Under the pieces are notes generated by a model. The model saw only the letters and a program-made list of their open reading frames with translations. It did no database searches and was not told the origin of the DNA. From Strongylocentrotus droebachiensis (taxonomy: Eukaryota; Echinodermata; Echinoidea; Camarodonta; Strongylocentrotidae): 64,000 nucleotides of DNA. The stretch is from the NCBI GenBank assembly GCA_035222895.1, contig JAVYIG010004944.1:1-64000 (forward strand). The letters are read 5' to 3'. The first letter of the stretch is position 1, and each line of letters starts with the position of its first letter. This document shows positions 45,001 through 53,889 of the stretch, piece after piece. The position numbers and the translations under genes are program-made.

Positions 45001-48000
45001 ACAAGTAAGATACTACATAAGAAACACAGGCAAATACATTTGAAACATATTGCAAATCCATGTTAGCATTCCAGCATCTAAGTAAGTGTGGATTAAATTG
45101 ATTTACCCAGACATCTTGTGGTTTTCTTTTGAGGATTATACTTTCTTGGGATGCTAATTCAGCATATGCCTTCTCAAATTGTTTTTGGGTAATACCAAGT
45201 TTTCTAAAAAGGTCATTTGTACTTTCATAGTTGGTTTCGTTTGCTAATTCATTTTTTACAGATTCTAACAGTTCTTTGGCATTCTTTTGATCGGTTTTCA
45301 TATCTTTACCTTCACCAACATCGACTGGTTTCGTGATAAACGTTCTTTTGGATATTGGTCTTGGAAAATTAAATCTACACGTCGTTCCCTTCTTTTTGCA
45401 CGATTTAGAATGTTTTTTACTGTGGCTCTGGACGTGTGAAACAATTTCATGTAGTTCTGGATCTTCCTTTTCTGTAGGCTTCTCGCATGAAATGTACTTA
45501 TCTATGAACTGTACAACATTTTTATCTTTATCAACTCCTAATATCGGTGCATTTTCAATCCATATCAAAATATGAACATGAGGTGATCCTCTTTGTTGAA
45601 ATTCAATACGATAAAAGTAATCTATGACGTTACCAATGGGTTTAGATGGTGATAAAATAACTTTTTTCAAAAAAGTGTGAAATCGCTTATCAAACATTCT
45701 AGCAACAGTAACTGGATTTGATTTTAGAAGGTTGCATTTGTCTGCCCAATCTAAATCGTCTATCTTTCTTGCATCGCCCGTTTGTCTGAGTAGTGTATTC
45801 ATTATTTCAGGCCATCTCAAATCAGCTGAAGAAAATGATCCAAACCAGGTTGGTTTACCAAGTTGTCGAACCATTGCTAGAACATTTTTTTGTGCATTTT
45901 GCCAGTATGGTGGTGTGCCACGAATTTGTTTCAAGAATCTGTACCCCTTGTCCGCTTTTAGTATTTCATAAACTTTATCCACATTTTTGAAATCGGATGC
46001 AGTGATACAAGAGAAATCATCCTTCCTGTTTGAACTTTGTCTTAATGCAATAGAAACCTGTGACAAAACTTGTTGCATTTCATAGATATACTGGGCATAA
46101 AAGATGTAATCAGTGTTTTGAGCAAATCTGTTATCCACATGCATTAATCTATTTTGCAAATAACGACCCAAGGTTATGTTTTCACTTCTAACATCATGGA
46201 ATGTTGGCTGACCCTTTGGAAATAATGACGGAAAGCATTTTGCTTCATTGCTTTCATCTTTCAGTATTGATACAGGACTGTTTCCTTCACAAGGAGCACA
46301 ACAAAGTATTTCATCAAAACATTGATCTAAAATTTCCTGCCCAATATTTGCTGGTTGTAAACATGTATCTAACTGAATCCCACATAACCGCTCTTCCGAA
46401 TCATCTTCAACATCGTTTGTGTGCGATGGTTGACCATGTAAACTGTCGATAGGAATGTTTTCTTCAGGGTTTGGATCTTTTGGCAAGATGTGTTCATCAA
46501 TTGCTGAGTCTTCTATTTCATCATCGTCTTTGTGTATGTCACTATTCTGTGAAAAGGAATTTTCCCAATCGTTATCAATGGTGACATCAAAATACCATTT
46601 ATTGTTTTCTTTCAAGTACTGTAGTGCATTCAACACTTTAGATTTATTCACATACTTGTATTTGTAATGGCTTTTGTATGACAATTTTCTTTTCAATTTA
46701 ACACGAATCGTTTGGTCTTCGGTCTCTGGTCTAGGCAACATTTCCACTGTTTCATTTGTGTTTGAAGGTACACACACAACTGGACCATGCACTCCGTTTT
46801 GAGCACCTTTTGGCAAAGCCATTAATTTCATGAAAGGGATATGCAATCCAATTAAATGCTGTTCTAAATTATTTAACTGTGCAATTTCTTCCGGGATATC
46901 ATGTAGTTGTAGATTGTTTATACTTGCTTCTGCAGGTAGTTTTCCAGCCTTTAATTTGTTGTGGCAGGTGAAACAAATCCATAAAAATGATCTATCAGAT
47001 TTTGCTATGTCACATATTAAAGTGCATTGTGAATTACAGACATGCAAATAATTGTCACTGATACATGAAGTGTCCATATATTTACTTTTAATACATTTCA
47101 TTACCTGGCTTTTGAAAAGAAGTTTGAAACACACAGAGCACACATATTCTGGTCCACCACAAGTAATTTGTCGAAAGTGTTTTATTACATTGTGTAAATC
47201 GGTCATTTTCAGTTTATTAAGTTCAGCTCTTTTCAAATTACGTTTGAGTACATTTTGCCTGTACTTATTAATTCTTCGATATTTTATTTTTAAGGACATT
47301 GACCTTTTTTGTTTGAATTCTGTATTGGTATAGTTGTTTTTCGACACACTCTTCATTAATGTCTTGTGCTGTTGTCTGAAATGTGGATTGGCATATCTCC
47401 TTCTCATGATATTTCCCATTGTTGCCTTGTGCTGTTGTCTAAAATGAGGATTGGCATATTTCCTTCTCATGATATTTCCCATTGTTGCCTTGTGCTGTTG
47501 TCTAAAATGAGGATTGGCATATTTTGTTCTAATGGTTGCCTTGTGCTGTTGTCTGAAATGCGGATTGGTATATCTTTTTCTAATGGTTGCCTTGTGCTGT
47601 TGTCTGAAATGCGAATTGGTATATCTTTTTCTAATGGTTGCCTTGTGCTGTTGTCTGAAATGCGGATTGGTATATCTCCTTTTCATGACATTTCCCATTG
47701 TTGCCTTGTGCTGCTGTCTGAAATGAGGATTGGCATATTTTTTTTGCATTCTATTTTTCATGTTTGCTTTATGTTCACTTTTAAATTGTGGATTTTTGTA
47801 CCGAATTCTTGATGCTGATTTAACTTTTTCCTTGAACCTTTCATTTGACAAATATTTTTCTTTAACGATTTTGATTTTTCTGGTTTTATACTCTAAGTCA
47901 GAGTGGTATCTTTCTTTCATTGCATTAAGATGCCTGTTTCTAAAAGTTTCACCACATATATGAGTTTTATTTTGCTTTCGTTTTCCATTGGTGTCTTTGT

Positions 48001-50818
48001 TTATTTCAAAAAAATATCTGTCGTGATACTTTTGGTTTTGTGCAATTTTTGCGCTCAGAATTCGTTGTGTTTTGTAAGCTATATCATTCGCATATCTAAC
48101 CTTCATTGCATTTGATTTCCTTGCTTTGCGAGCTATTGTACTTTGTAAACGTTTTTCTTTCTTCTTGATACTAGTTTGTTTGTTTGCTGTAGCTCGTTTT
48201 TCCCTCATGATCTCTCTGCTCTGTTTGTTTCTTTGACCATAACTCTTTTTTTTCTTTCCTTTCTTTTTTGTCCCTTCAGGATTCATGTTAATCTCTTTTT
48301 CTTTTCTAGCACTGGCTCTTGTGGTGACCTTTGGTTCATTCAATTTTGAATCAGTCAAATCCAGATTGGATTCTGCTTGGTAATCATGATTTCTAGAATT
48401 GTTCCTTTGTGACGTTCGTCTGGGTTTTTTGCGGTCAGAACTAAGTTGATCTCCATTTTCAAGTTTATTCCATTTCCGTTTTCCATTCGATTTCTTGGAA
48501 ACGCTTTCAATTGATTTGGCTTTTGCATCTTTTTCCAAACTGGTGATCCTTTTTTTGTTTTTTCCATCTTCTACTTTAGAGTGTTTTAAGTTTTCATCTA
48601 CAGAGCTGTCTATTGTCACAGTCGTTTCTATTTTATTGGCAAAACAATGGTCTCCGAATTCCGTTTCTTGTAATTTTCTCAATTCAACCCTGACATTCCT
48701 TAATGACAATAGTTGGCCATTGTAGTCATGTGCATCGGGAAGTTTAGGTTTACTCGTTTTGTGCAAATCATCAGTCGTTTCTTGTGTAAGCTCAATAATG
48801 TGTTCCTGTTTTGGATTTGGACTTGGTGCTTCATATTGCCGTTTCTTTTCATCAGAATGTGTTGGGCATTGAGACGTTGTGCTATATTGCGTAGTTGAGG
48901 ACATATTCTGACAAGTAGGGATGCCTTGTAATATAGGAAATCCGGTTAATGTCTCATTCTTACCAGATATTGCTTGTACTGATATACCAGTTACTTCAAA
49001 ATAATGGTTCATATGACAACTCAGTGTCTTTGCTAATGTCATACAATGTTTGTAAACCCCTTGCCAGCTTGGTGTATGAAGTAAGATGCTGTACCCATTT
49101 TCACTTAAAAAGCCTCGATTGCTTCTAGAATGCGAATCAAATATAAAATACCCCTCATGTCCTGTTATAACTACAAATGTGTTGTTGGCGAAAGTCACAA
49201 AATGGGCATCACAAGTCTTACACAGTTGTTGTTCGAATGCCTGTTCTAATGTCACAAAACCAAGTTCTTTATTATGCGATTGAACTTCAAATAACTGTCC
49301 TAGAATTGTTTCGTGGTATACAATCGTAAAATAGTCATTCCAGTCATCGTATCCATCCAATTCCGTAGGTAATTGATTCATGGCTAAGTAATCCGTTGTG
49401 ACTGAAGTGCTTTTCCTTATATTGGTATACAAATTATCACCTATTGTCAAAATTCGATCTAGATCACAACTCTTCCATTGGTTGGCTTTCTTAGACTTGC
49501 TGTTTAACACTGCAATTAAAGAATTACAAACACATTGTTTTCCGCTTGAATTGCCAAATCTTGGATGGCCCTGATTGAACGTTCCCTGAGCAATAATCGT
49601 TTTTTGTAAATTTACCTTCGTACCCGTTTTGTTATGTTCCTTTGACTGGGTTTTATCCGTAGGACTGGCATTATCATAGGATATAGGATTGAATTGGTAT
49701 TCTGTGCGTATTTTTTTCTGAAACTGGGATGGGTCATTTGTTCTACGACTTTCATGACACTTTTGCTTATAGGCTTTATCCACCTTGTTTGTTTTACTCG
49801 TTTGTTTCATGCCTTTTTTTTCAAAAGTCTCACAAACATTCGATGTCTTTTGTCTAATTAATTTTGGAGCAACAGACGATCCAATTTTCTTTTCATTTTC
49901 ATCGGTCACTAAAACTACATGGATGCTTTTTTTGGGAGCCTCAACTGTTTGCAAACCATTGATGGGAATGTTTATATTATCACTATCATTTGTGCATTTC
50001 TCTTGATATTGTGGAGCATCATTTGCGTGTGTGCTTTCCTTTTCAGTTCCAATGTACTGTTCGTTGGAATTATCGCAGTGAAATGATTGTACTGACAAAA
50101 CAACATCGTAATGTATACGTTGAGTATGTCTCAAGTAAATTCCTTTGTCAGAGGTAACCACTCCAAGTTGTACATCCTTGCCCGAAAATATACTCCATTT
50201 AGCGTTCTGCTCGTCATATATGTATATATCAGTTTCAATCAAATTCGCCAAAACCATAATCTCCATTTCGGTAGCCCAGGTACCCCTTTGAAATACTTTG
50301 CTCTTTGTCACGTAATCTGAAACGTTGGCAAAACCATCTCTCACACGTGTCTCAAATCTGTTCTTGTTTTTCAAAAGATGAACAACAATAGCTTTTCTCA
50401 CAAGTAAGTGGTTTTTCTCGTTTCCTGATACACAAAATGATATGGCACGAAAGAAGCAATTTCCATCACCCGTTACATGTTTGATTGTACATGGATGTTC
50501 AATAGGTTGACATGTTTGACCTTCATTATCAGAATTGGGTGTGATCTGTTGAATGTTTAACTTTGTGCAATAGTCTTTCTTCTTCATTTCATTCACAGGT
50601 GAAAAGTGCAAGACAGACTTTTGTATTTCTCCGAGTATTATCAAATCATCAGGGTCTTCATCAAATATGCTTGTAGGCATGCATGCTTGTTTCACTCTTT
50701 CCTTTTCCCTCTTCCTGTTGCAAGTGGTTTGACTTATCATCTGCAAATACATGTTCTTCATCGATACTTTCTGTGGGGATTTTAATCTTTGTAGAATCAC
50801 CGATAGGGGGGTTTTCAT
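42032..50818 (-). CDS. Helentron Rep-helicase-endonuclease polyprotein with OTU and second protease domain
   Basis: 2928 codons if started at 50818; ATG at 50680 (MPTSIFDEDPDD) is more plausible because it overlaps the upstream frame by only about 20 nt. Domains in order: OTU protease (about 108-255; GDGNCFFRAIS, HYDVVL); a C76/tegument-USP-like cysteine protease (about 415-610; GKQCVCNS, IFDSH); basic K/R repeats (about 880-1180) with seven FRQQHK units; DUF6570-like zinc region (about 1215-1340; GGPEYVCSVC); Helitron_like_N (about 1520 on); HUH nuclease motif RGSPHVHILIW (about 1743) and CVSYVVSYLSK tyrosines (about 1930); PIF1-type helicase with GGAGTGKS (about 2290), IIIDEISMV (about 2380), VGDFYQLPPV and YVGLSRV (about 2660); APE-like endonuclease (about 2715-2928; LTETWL, VIYRPP, GDFN). 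The last motif is YSYHEA rather than SDH. Rep nicks and joins DNA and the helicase unwinds it, so this protein should drive rolling-circle transposition in the nucleus. Confidence 0.92.
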   Translation of the reverse strand: MKTPLSVILQRLKSPQKVSMKNMYLQMISQTTCNRKREKERVKQACMPTSIFDEDPDDLIILGEIQKSVLHFSPVNEMKKKDYCTKLNIQQITPNSDNEGQTCQPIEHPCTIKHVTGDGNCFFRAISFCVSGNEKNHLLVRKAIVVHLLKNKNRFETRVRDGFANVSDYVTKSKVFQRGTWATEMEIMVLANLIETDIYIYDEQNAKWSIFSGKDVQLGVVTSDKGIYLRHTQRIHYDVVLSVQSFHCDNSNEQYIGTEKESTHANDAPQYQEKCTNDSDNINIPINGLQTVEAPKKSIHVVLVTDENEKKIGSSVAPKLIRQKTSNVCETFEKKGMKQTSKTNKVDKAYKQKCHESRRTNDPSQFQKKIRTEYQFNPISYDNASPTDKTQSKEHNKTGTKVNLQKTIIAQGTFNQGHPRFGNSSGKQCVCNSLIAVLNSKSKKANQWKSCDLDRILTIGDNLYTNIRKSTSVTTDYLAMNQLPTELDGYDDWNDYFTIVYHETILGQLFEVQSHNKELGFVTLEQAFEQQLCKTCDAHFVTFANNTFVVITGHEGYFIFDSHSRSNRGFLSENGYSILLHTPSWQGVYKHCMTLAKTLSCHMNHYFEVTGISVQAISGKNETLTGFPILQGIPTCQNMSSTTQYSTTSQCPTHSDEKKRQYEAPSPNPKQEHIIELTQETTDDLHKTSKPKLPDAHDYNGQLLSLRNVRVELRKLQETEFGDHCFANKIETTVTIDSSVDENLKHSKVEDGKNKKRITSLEKDAKAKSIESVSKKSNGKRKWNKLENGDQLSSDRKKPRRTSQRNNSRNHDYQAESNLDLTDSKLNEPKVTTRASARKEKEINMNPEGTKKKGKKKKSYGQRNKQSREIMREKRATANKQTSIKKKEKRLQSTIARKARKSNAMKVRYANDIAYKTQRILSAKIAQNQKYHDRYFFEINKDTNGKRKQNKTHICGETFRNRHLNAMKERYHSDLEYKTRKIKIVKEKYLSNERFKEKVKSASRIRYKNPQFKSEHKANMKNRMQKKYANPHFRQQHKATMGNVMKRRYTNPHFRQQHKATIRKRYTNSHFRQQHKATIRKRYTNPHFRQQHKATIRTKYANPHFRQQHKATMGNIMRRKYANPHFRQQHKATMGNIMRRRYANPHFRQQHKTLMKSVSKNNYTNTEFKQKRSMSLKIKYRRINKYRQNVLKRNLKRAELNKLKMTDLHNVIKHFRQITCGGPEYVCSVCFKLLFKSQVMKCIKSKYMDTSCISDNYLHVCNSQCTLICDIAKSDRSFLWICFTCHNKLKAGKLPAEASINNLQLHDIPEEIAQLNNLEQHLIGLHIPFMKLMALPKGAQNGVHGPVVCVPSNTNETVEMLPRPETEDQTIRVKLKRKLSYKSHYKYKYVNKSKVLNALQYLKENNKWYFDVTIDNDWENSFSQNSDIHKDDDEIEDSAIDEHILPKDPNPEENIPIDSLHGQPSHTNDVEDDSEERLCGIQLDTCLQPANIGQEILDQCFDEILCCAPCEGNSPVSILKDESNEAKCFPSLFPKGQPTFHDVRSENITLGRYLQNRLMHVDNRFAQNTDYIFYAQYIYEMQQVLSQVSIALRQSSNRKDDFSCITASDFKNVDKVYEILKADKGYRFLKQIRGTPPYWQNAQKNVLAMVRQLGKPTWFGSFSSADLRWPEIMNTLLRQTGDARKIDDLDWADKCNLLKSNPVTVARMFDKRFHTFLKKVILSPSKPIGNVIDYFYRIEFQQRGSPHVHILIWIENAPILGVDKDKNVVQFIDKYISCEKPTEKEDPELHEIVSHVQSHSKKHSKSCKKKGTTCRFNFPRPISKRTFITKPVDVGEGKDMKTDQKNAKELLESVKNELANETNYESTNDLFRKLGITQKQFEKAYAELASQESIILKRKPQDVWVNQFNPHLLRCWNANMDLQYVSNVFACVSYVVSYLSKAEREVGMLLSHTLLEIKEGNNDAKQSMKKLGQAYMHNREVSAQESVYRVCSLRLKECSRKVEYIPVGPDPIRISLPLKIIQNRTNDNEENIWMTSKVDRYKARPDGSKFDNMCLASFCSEYRILTTSQMDASRCKRNKHVFELKQNLGYIQKRTRSDDAVIRYPRFNPKISPDNYNLSLLQLFLPYRTQEQLKPPGFETYEHFIQRGYVNISGEKLEKVSSIVIKNRDKFEKNADAIDEAKEFLSKFGPQENAWALLCPETEAERLEYPKEDVDIEDFEADRDIPDLKSTKTKNDQSVELRSSKISRHEGHSLIRTLNEKQKIVFYNIRQWCLNKVNGGKSEPFHIFVTGGAGTGKSHLVKCIYYEGTRILGRMLHNPDDIPILKIAPTGVAAFNINGSTIHSALSIPLHIQLPYQPLSEEKISSLRNKLAHIQVIIIDEISMVHQTLMCYIHGRLRQIKQSRNQMPFGGISVIAVGDFYQLPPVFGTPLYKDTLEGAIWIDHFKKVKLDDIMRQKDDSKFALLLNKLRVKSKEDKLCDEDKETLQSRETGEDCENVLHIYSTNKQVQDWNKQVLHKKCTGIVCILAEDTQNTSKDKTKVRDKPLAKLKSSLAPYLWIAVNARVMLTRNIDVEKGLTNGCFGNVVEIVMDSTNSDPLCIKVEFDKSDIGIYAIEKHQESVKKYVRQQFPLKLAYACTIHKVQGMSLDKAVVSLKNIFEYGQAYVGLSRVTSLSGLVVQDFHENRIYCNPEIKESLENMHSFIQPPIATDVSDHNISIILHNVQGLQQHYNDLKCNTEFSNADLICLTETWLNNEDNIIDTLLDDFKFYHQPRYLSYYATNQLREQSHGGVAIYTKIKVSSRLNIAVDNLESIAIIITNPVSFVISVIYRPPSYSIKQFCKCLLNYLNELHKISTRCIVMGDFNEDLMKHNSQVNKLMCDNGYKQYVSKPTTENGTLIDHVYSKGLDILDADVIPIYYSYHEAIRITL
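47355..47720 (-). repeat. In-frame 51/63-bp tandem repeats in the Helentron ORF
   Basis: Seven copies of FRQQHK spaced by 17 residues (ATIRKRYTNPH) or 21 residues (ATMGNIMRRKYANPH). At DNA level CTTGTGCTGTTGTCTGAAATG recurs. Diverged versions (NAMKVRYANDIAYK, NAMKERYHSDLEYK) lie further toward the N-terminus, so the array has grown by repeated in-frame duplication. Confidence 0.9.
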
Positions 50819-52523
50819 GTGTATTTGGTGTCACTGTGGATAATTGTTTGGGACATTGTAGTGCGATGTTGGCTATGCCTTCCTCTTCAATTAGATTACT
50901 TGTAGATGCAAGTGTGTTCCTTTGTACAGTTTCACTGTCGTCATCTTTGTTTGTGTCTTTCGGAAATTGCGATACATTGTTCTGTTGAGGGTCATGTACT
51001 TTCACTTGGATGAGTCTGTATGCTACACTATTTGGGAGATTCGTTATATGTGCCAATTGTAAACAAAATGCGTAAGCACCTGTCCATGTGTTCGTGTGCA
51101 TCAACATGTGTCGTCCACCTATTTCTTTTTGTGCATGTGTGTCAAAGATATAATATCCAGTGGTATGAGGCATTATAACAAAGGTATGTTCGTTGAATTC
51201 AACAAGGCATCCATCTGACTTTCGTTGTGTATCTAGTGCATCTTGTAGGGCATTGATCAGCGGAACTTTACCAGAGGGTACATTCGTTTCAGTGTGTTCT
51301 TGTATTAGAGGGCCGGTGTGGGATTCACAAATTTCTAACTCAAAACATTTGTCAAAGGCATGAATTATCTTTCCACTAGGATTGTTGGCCGATTCACGTG
51401 GATCACCCGGTATATCGGCGTCTTTAGCACATGTCACGATAGTATCAAGATTTGAAGAGGTCCATTTGCTCATGTCGTTGTTCTTAGAAAAAAGTGTAGC
51501 CATCACACCAATTTGATAACTATGGTCGGAAGATATTTGACTTTCTTGTTCATTGTCTTTCACAGGAGTGCTCAAACTTTTTACAAAAACTCTATTACTA
51601 TTGTTATCTTCGTTTTTTTTGGTGGACTGTTTTCCTGTTTTGTCGTTGGCAAGGTCGTTCTCATTGGTGGTGATGTTCTTTTCTGTTGAGTCGTTGGCAA
51701 GGTCTTTATTATTTCCATTTTGAGATTGCTTCAAATGTGATTTTTGTTTTCTTCTTGTTGATCTTGAGTACAAGTATGCCATTGCTTTCCCAATGTACGT
51801 GACACCTTTCTCTCGACCTTTGCCTTTGTCCATGCTAGAATATGGGTCATTTTTTGCATTCGTTGTTTTACGGGACACACCTCTTTCATTAAGCGGCTTA
51901 GTTCTCCTTGTCTTTACCATTCTCCAAATTTCGGCACTATCATCAGCAGTTACATCAGTTCGATCATAATTGGTTCTCTTCCTAAATGTATTTCTTGTGA
52001 ATGTCGTTTTAATGTCACTTGTACACGATTGGCAATCATTATCTTCGATTCTGTTACTATTCTGACATTCATCAGATTTCCTTTTCTTTGTGGTTGATTG
52101 GTTTGGCGAAAGTAGTCTTTTCTTGCCCCGATGAATATGCTTTTTCCCTCTTGATGAAGATTTGTTTCTCTTGTCTTGTGCACGAGTTATAGGACTTTGC
52201 TGTGCTGCGTAGTCATTATCATTATTGTCTTTCGTTAGATGTTCGTACATGTTTACGTCAATAGGGATACCAAATTGGTCATATAAGCGCTTAGACAAAT
52301 TGTTGTTACCACAATAGCAACATATCCATACTACTTGTGCATTAGTCAACTCTTCTGCAGAAGGTAATCCCATACATGGCACATGGTAATGGTTCAAGCA
52401 TGTTTCACAGGTTGTTTTGCTCTCATTCTCTTGAATATCTAGGCCACAGACGCAACAATCCCCATTGCCTTTCATGATATACACGTTACTATCCGGTCTA
52501 AGTGGTGTGTCCGTTTCCAACAT
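50661..52523 (-). CDS. Helentron accessory ORF: PHD finger plus protease-like domain
   Basis: Open from 52604, but MLETDTPLRPDS at 52523 is the likely start (620 residues). A PHD-type finger follows at once: CCVCG, TTCETC, HYHVPC and WICCYC give a C4HC3 pattern, a fold that usually reads histone tails. The middle is basic and low-complexity (KKRLLSPNQSTTKKRK, RRKQKSHLKQ). Near the C-terminus, FVIMPHTTGYYIFDTHAQ and MHTNTWTGAYAFCLQLA align with the second protease domain of the downstream ORF (FVVITGHEGYFIFDSHSR; LHTPSWQGVYKHCMTLA). The catalytic cysteine block is changed: QCVCNSLIAVL aligns with HSYQIGVMATL. It therefore looks like an inactive duplicate. The frame overlaps the polyprotein start by about 20 nt. 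Confidence 0.8.
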   Translation of the reverse strand: MLETDTPLRPDSNVYIMKGNGDCCVCGLDIQENESKTTCETCLNHYHVPCMGLPSAEELTNAQVVWICCYCGNNNLSKRLYDQFGIPIDVNMYEHLTKDNNDNDYAAQQSPITRAQDKRNKSSSRGKKHIHRGKKRLLSPNQSTTKKRKSDECQNSNRIEDNDCQSCTSDIKTTFTRNTFRKRTNYDRTDVTADDSAEIWRMVKTRRTKPLNERGVSRKTTNAKNDPYSSMDKGKGREKGVTYIGKAMAYLYSRSTRRKQKSHLKQSQNGNNKDLANDSTEKNITTNENDLANDKTGKQSTKKNEDNNSNRVFVKSLSTPVKDNEQESQISSDHSYQIGVMATLFSKNNDMSKWTSSNLDTIVTCAKDADIPGDPRESANNPSGKIIHAFDKCFELEICESHTGPLIQEHTETNVPSGKVPLINALQDALDTQRKSDGCLVEFNEHTFVIMPHTTGYYIFDTHAQKEIGGRHMLMHTNTWTGAYAFCLQLAHITNLPNSVAYRLIQVKVHDPQQNNVSQFPKDTNKDDDSETVQRNTLASTSNLIEEEGIANIALQCPKQLSTVTPNTHENPPIGDSTKIKIPTESIDEEHVFADDKSNHLQQEEGKGKSETSMHAYKHI

Positions 52524-52604
52524 GATTTTAATGATTATAGCCGTACAAATTGATACGATATGGCTCAGAACTTCACGTATATAATTTAGACGGAAAAAAT
52601 GCAA

Positions 52605-53364
52605 TCTCTTGGCTTATATCTATATGATATATAGTTCTTCAATATATAATGCGTTTTCTTTTTGTTTTAATGATTATAACATAGGCTTACACACATTCGT
52701 GCATATACTCGGAACTTTAGTAATCAGGTTTATCTCACCGTCTCTCTTTTTTATATGTACTTAGCACACTTTGCTTATTTTGATCTTCACGTTCTCACAA
52801 AACCCCTTGTTTTACTCGATTATAAACAAATTTTACGACACTCTTGGTTTCACGTTCTTGAAATTTCTTTCCTTAACAATCGATCACGCTGTGCCTCTTC
52901 TATCAATCAACTCTGCTAAATTATTTGCGTTCCTGTAAGTTACACAAAGACTATCTTGCCGTTATTCAATGAATCAGACTCACTCCTTTATTTAGTCTCT
53001 CTTACAATCTCGAATATACCACTATGCTCAATTATCTGTTCCTTGACAGTCTGTTTCGCTTTTCCTATAGTCTCTTATGCAATCTCCCGTTTTCTTTGTG
53101 CAATATTTGTATTGTCTTTAACGTTCTATATATATATACACACACAACCTTGTCACCAATCTTTGAAAATTCCACCAGTTTATAATTCAAAGCAACTCAC
53201 CACAGCCCAAAGTTGTTTTTTTAATATCAGAAAATTCACTCTTTATCATTCATTTATTTACATTAAGCTTAACTCGTATACCAAAATATCATTCACTTTT
53301 ACACCAAGAATTAAAGAAATTCACACGTTTACACTTTTTAAGGAATTGTAATCAGTTATTTAAT
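52605..53364 (-). other. Helentron 5' leader region
   Basis: AT-rich non-coding sequence upstream of the first ORF; candidate promoter region. The plus-strand 131-codon frame at 52956 has no family resemblance. Confidence 0.5.
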
Positions 53365-53460
53365 ATTCGTTCCAAGTCTTTTTCAATTCGTTCCAAGTCT
53401 TTTCCAATTCGTTCCAAGTCTTTTCCAATTCGTTTCAAGTCTTTTCCAATTTGTTTCAGA
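53365..53460 (+). repeat. 21-bp minisatellite at the Helentron 5' side
   Basis: ATTCGTTCCAAGTCTTTTCCA in about 4.5 copies (starts near 53366, 53387, 53408, 53429, 53450), the last diverged. Confidence 0.9.
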
Positions 53461-53889
53461 TCTTATTTCAAGCGTTATTGGGATGAATCGTTCATGACAA
53501 AATGAGGTGAAATGGATGAAATGAGCTCACAGCTGTGATAAATTCTTATGAAAAATGAACATGTAATGATTTCTTTGCTTATGGGAAATGTCTCTTTAGA
53601 GGGTAGGTGAAATGAGTGGGGGTGAAAAATATTTCAGTCCAACAAGACGTCTGAAAATGGAAGGAATGTATAGAATAGGAATGTATACAAAGAACATATA
53701 CCGTACTGAAAATCCAGGACCTGCAGACAGAGAAAAGAAAAGAAAAAGATATGCATGAGACATAGAAAAGGAGATGGAATGCTTTTTAAACCATCAGTAT
53801 TTTTTGGATATATATCACTTTATGTTAATATTTTATTTTGATATTGAATATAAAAAAGGTCATTCAATTATGATTCATTCACATAATGC
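53461..53889. other. Spacer beyond the Helentron
   Basis: No gene. The Helentron 5' end may lie anywhere in here. Confidence 0.35.

Larger units (their letters stand above)
42000..53500 (-). mobile_element. Autonomous Helentron (Helitron2-type) rolling-circle transposon, apparently intact
   Basis: Two long frames on the minus strand, both free of stops: an accessory ORF (50661-52523) and a 2928-codon Rep/helicase polyprotein (42032-50818). The C-terminal endonuclease and an OTU domain place it with Helentrons rather than canonical Helitrons. A 21-bp minisatellite lies on the 5' side (53365-53460), a feature often reported near Helentron ends. No RPA-like ORF is present. Outer ends are approximate; no CTRR terminus or T-T insertion junction was confirmed. 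Confidence 0.85.

Noticed and set aside
47355-47720. CRISPR-like regular repeats
   Set aside because: These are in-frame coding repeats in a eukaryotic transposon; no spacer pattern.
49090-49560. Herpesvirus-derived gene
   Set aside because: The protease-like domain resembles the tegument deubiquitinase family but sits inside a single Helentron frame with Rep and helicase; nothing else viral is present.
42285-50320. Many plus-strand frames of 60-150 codons
   Set aside because: Antisense shadows of the Helentron polyprotein.
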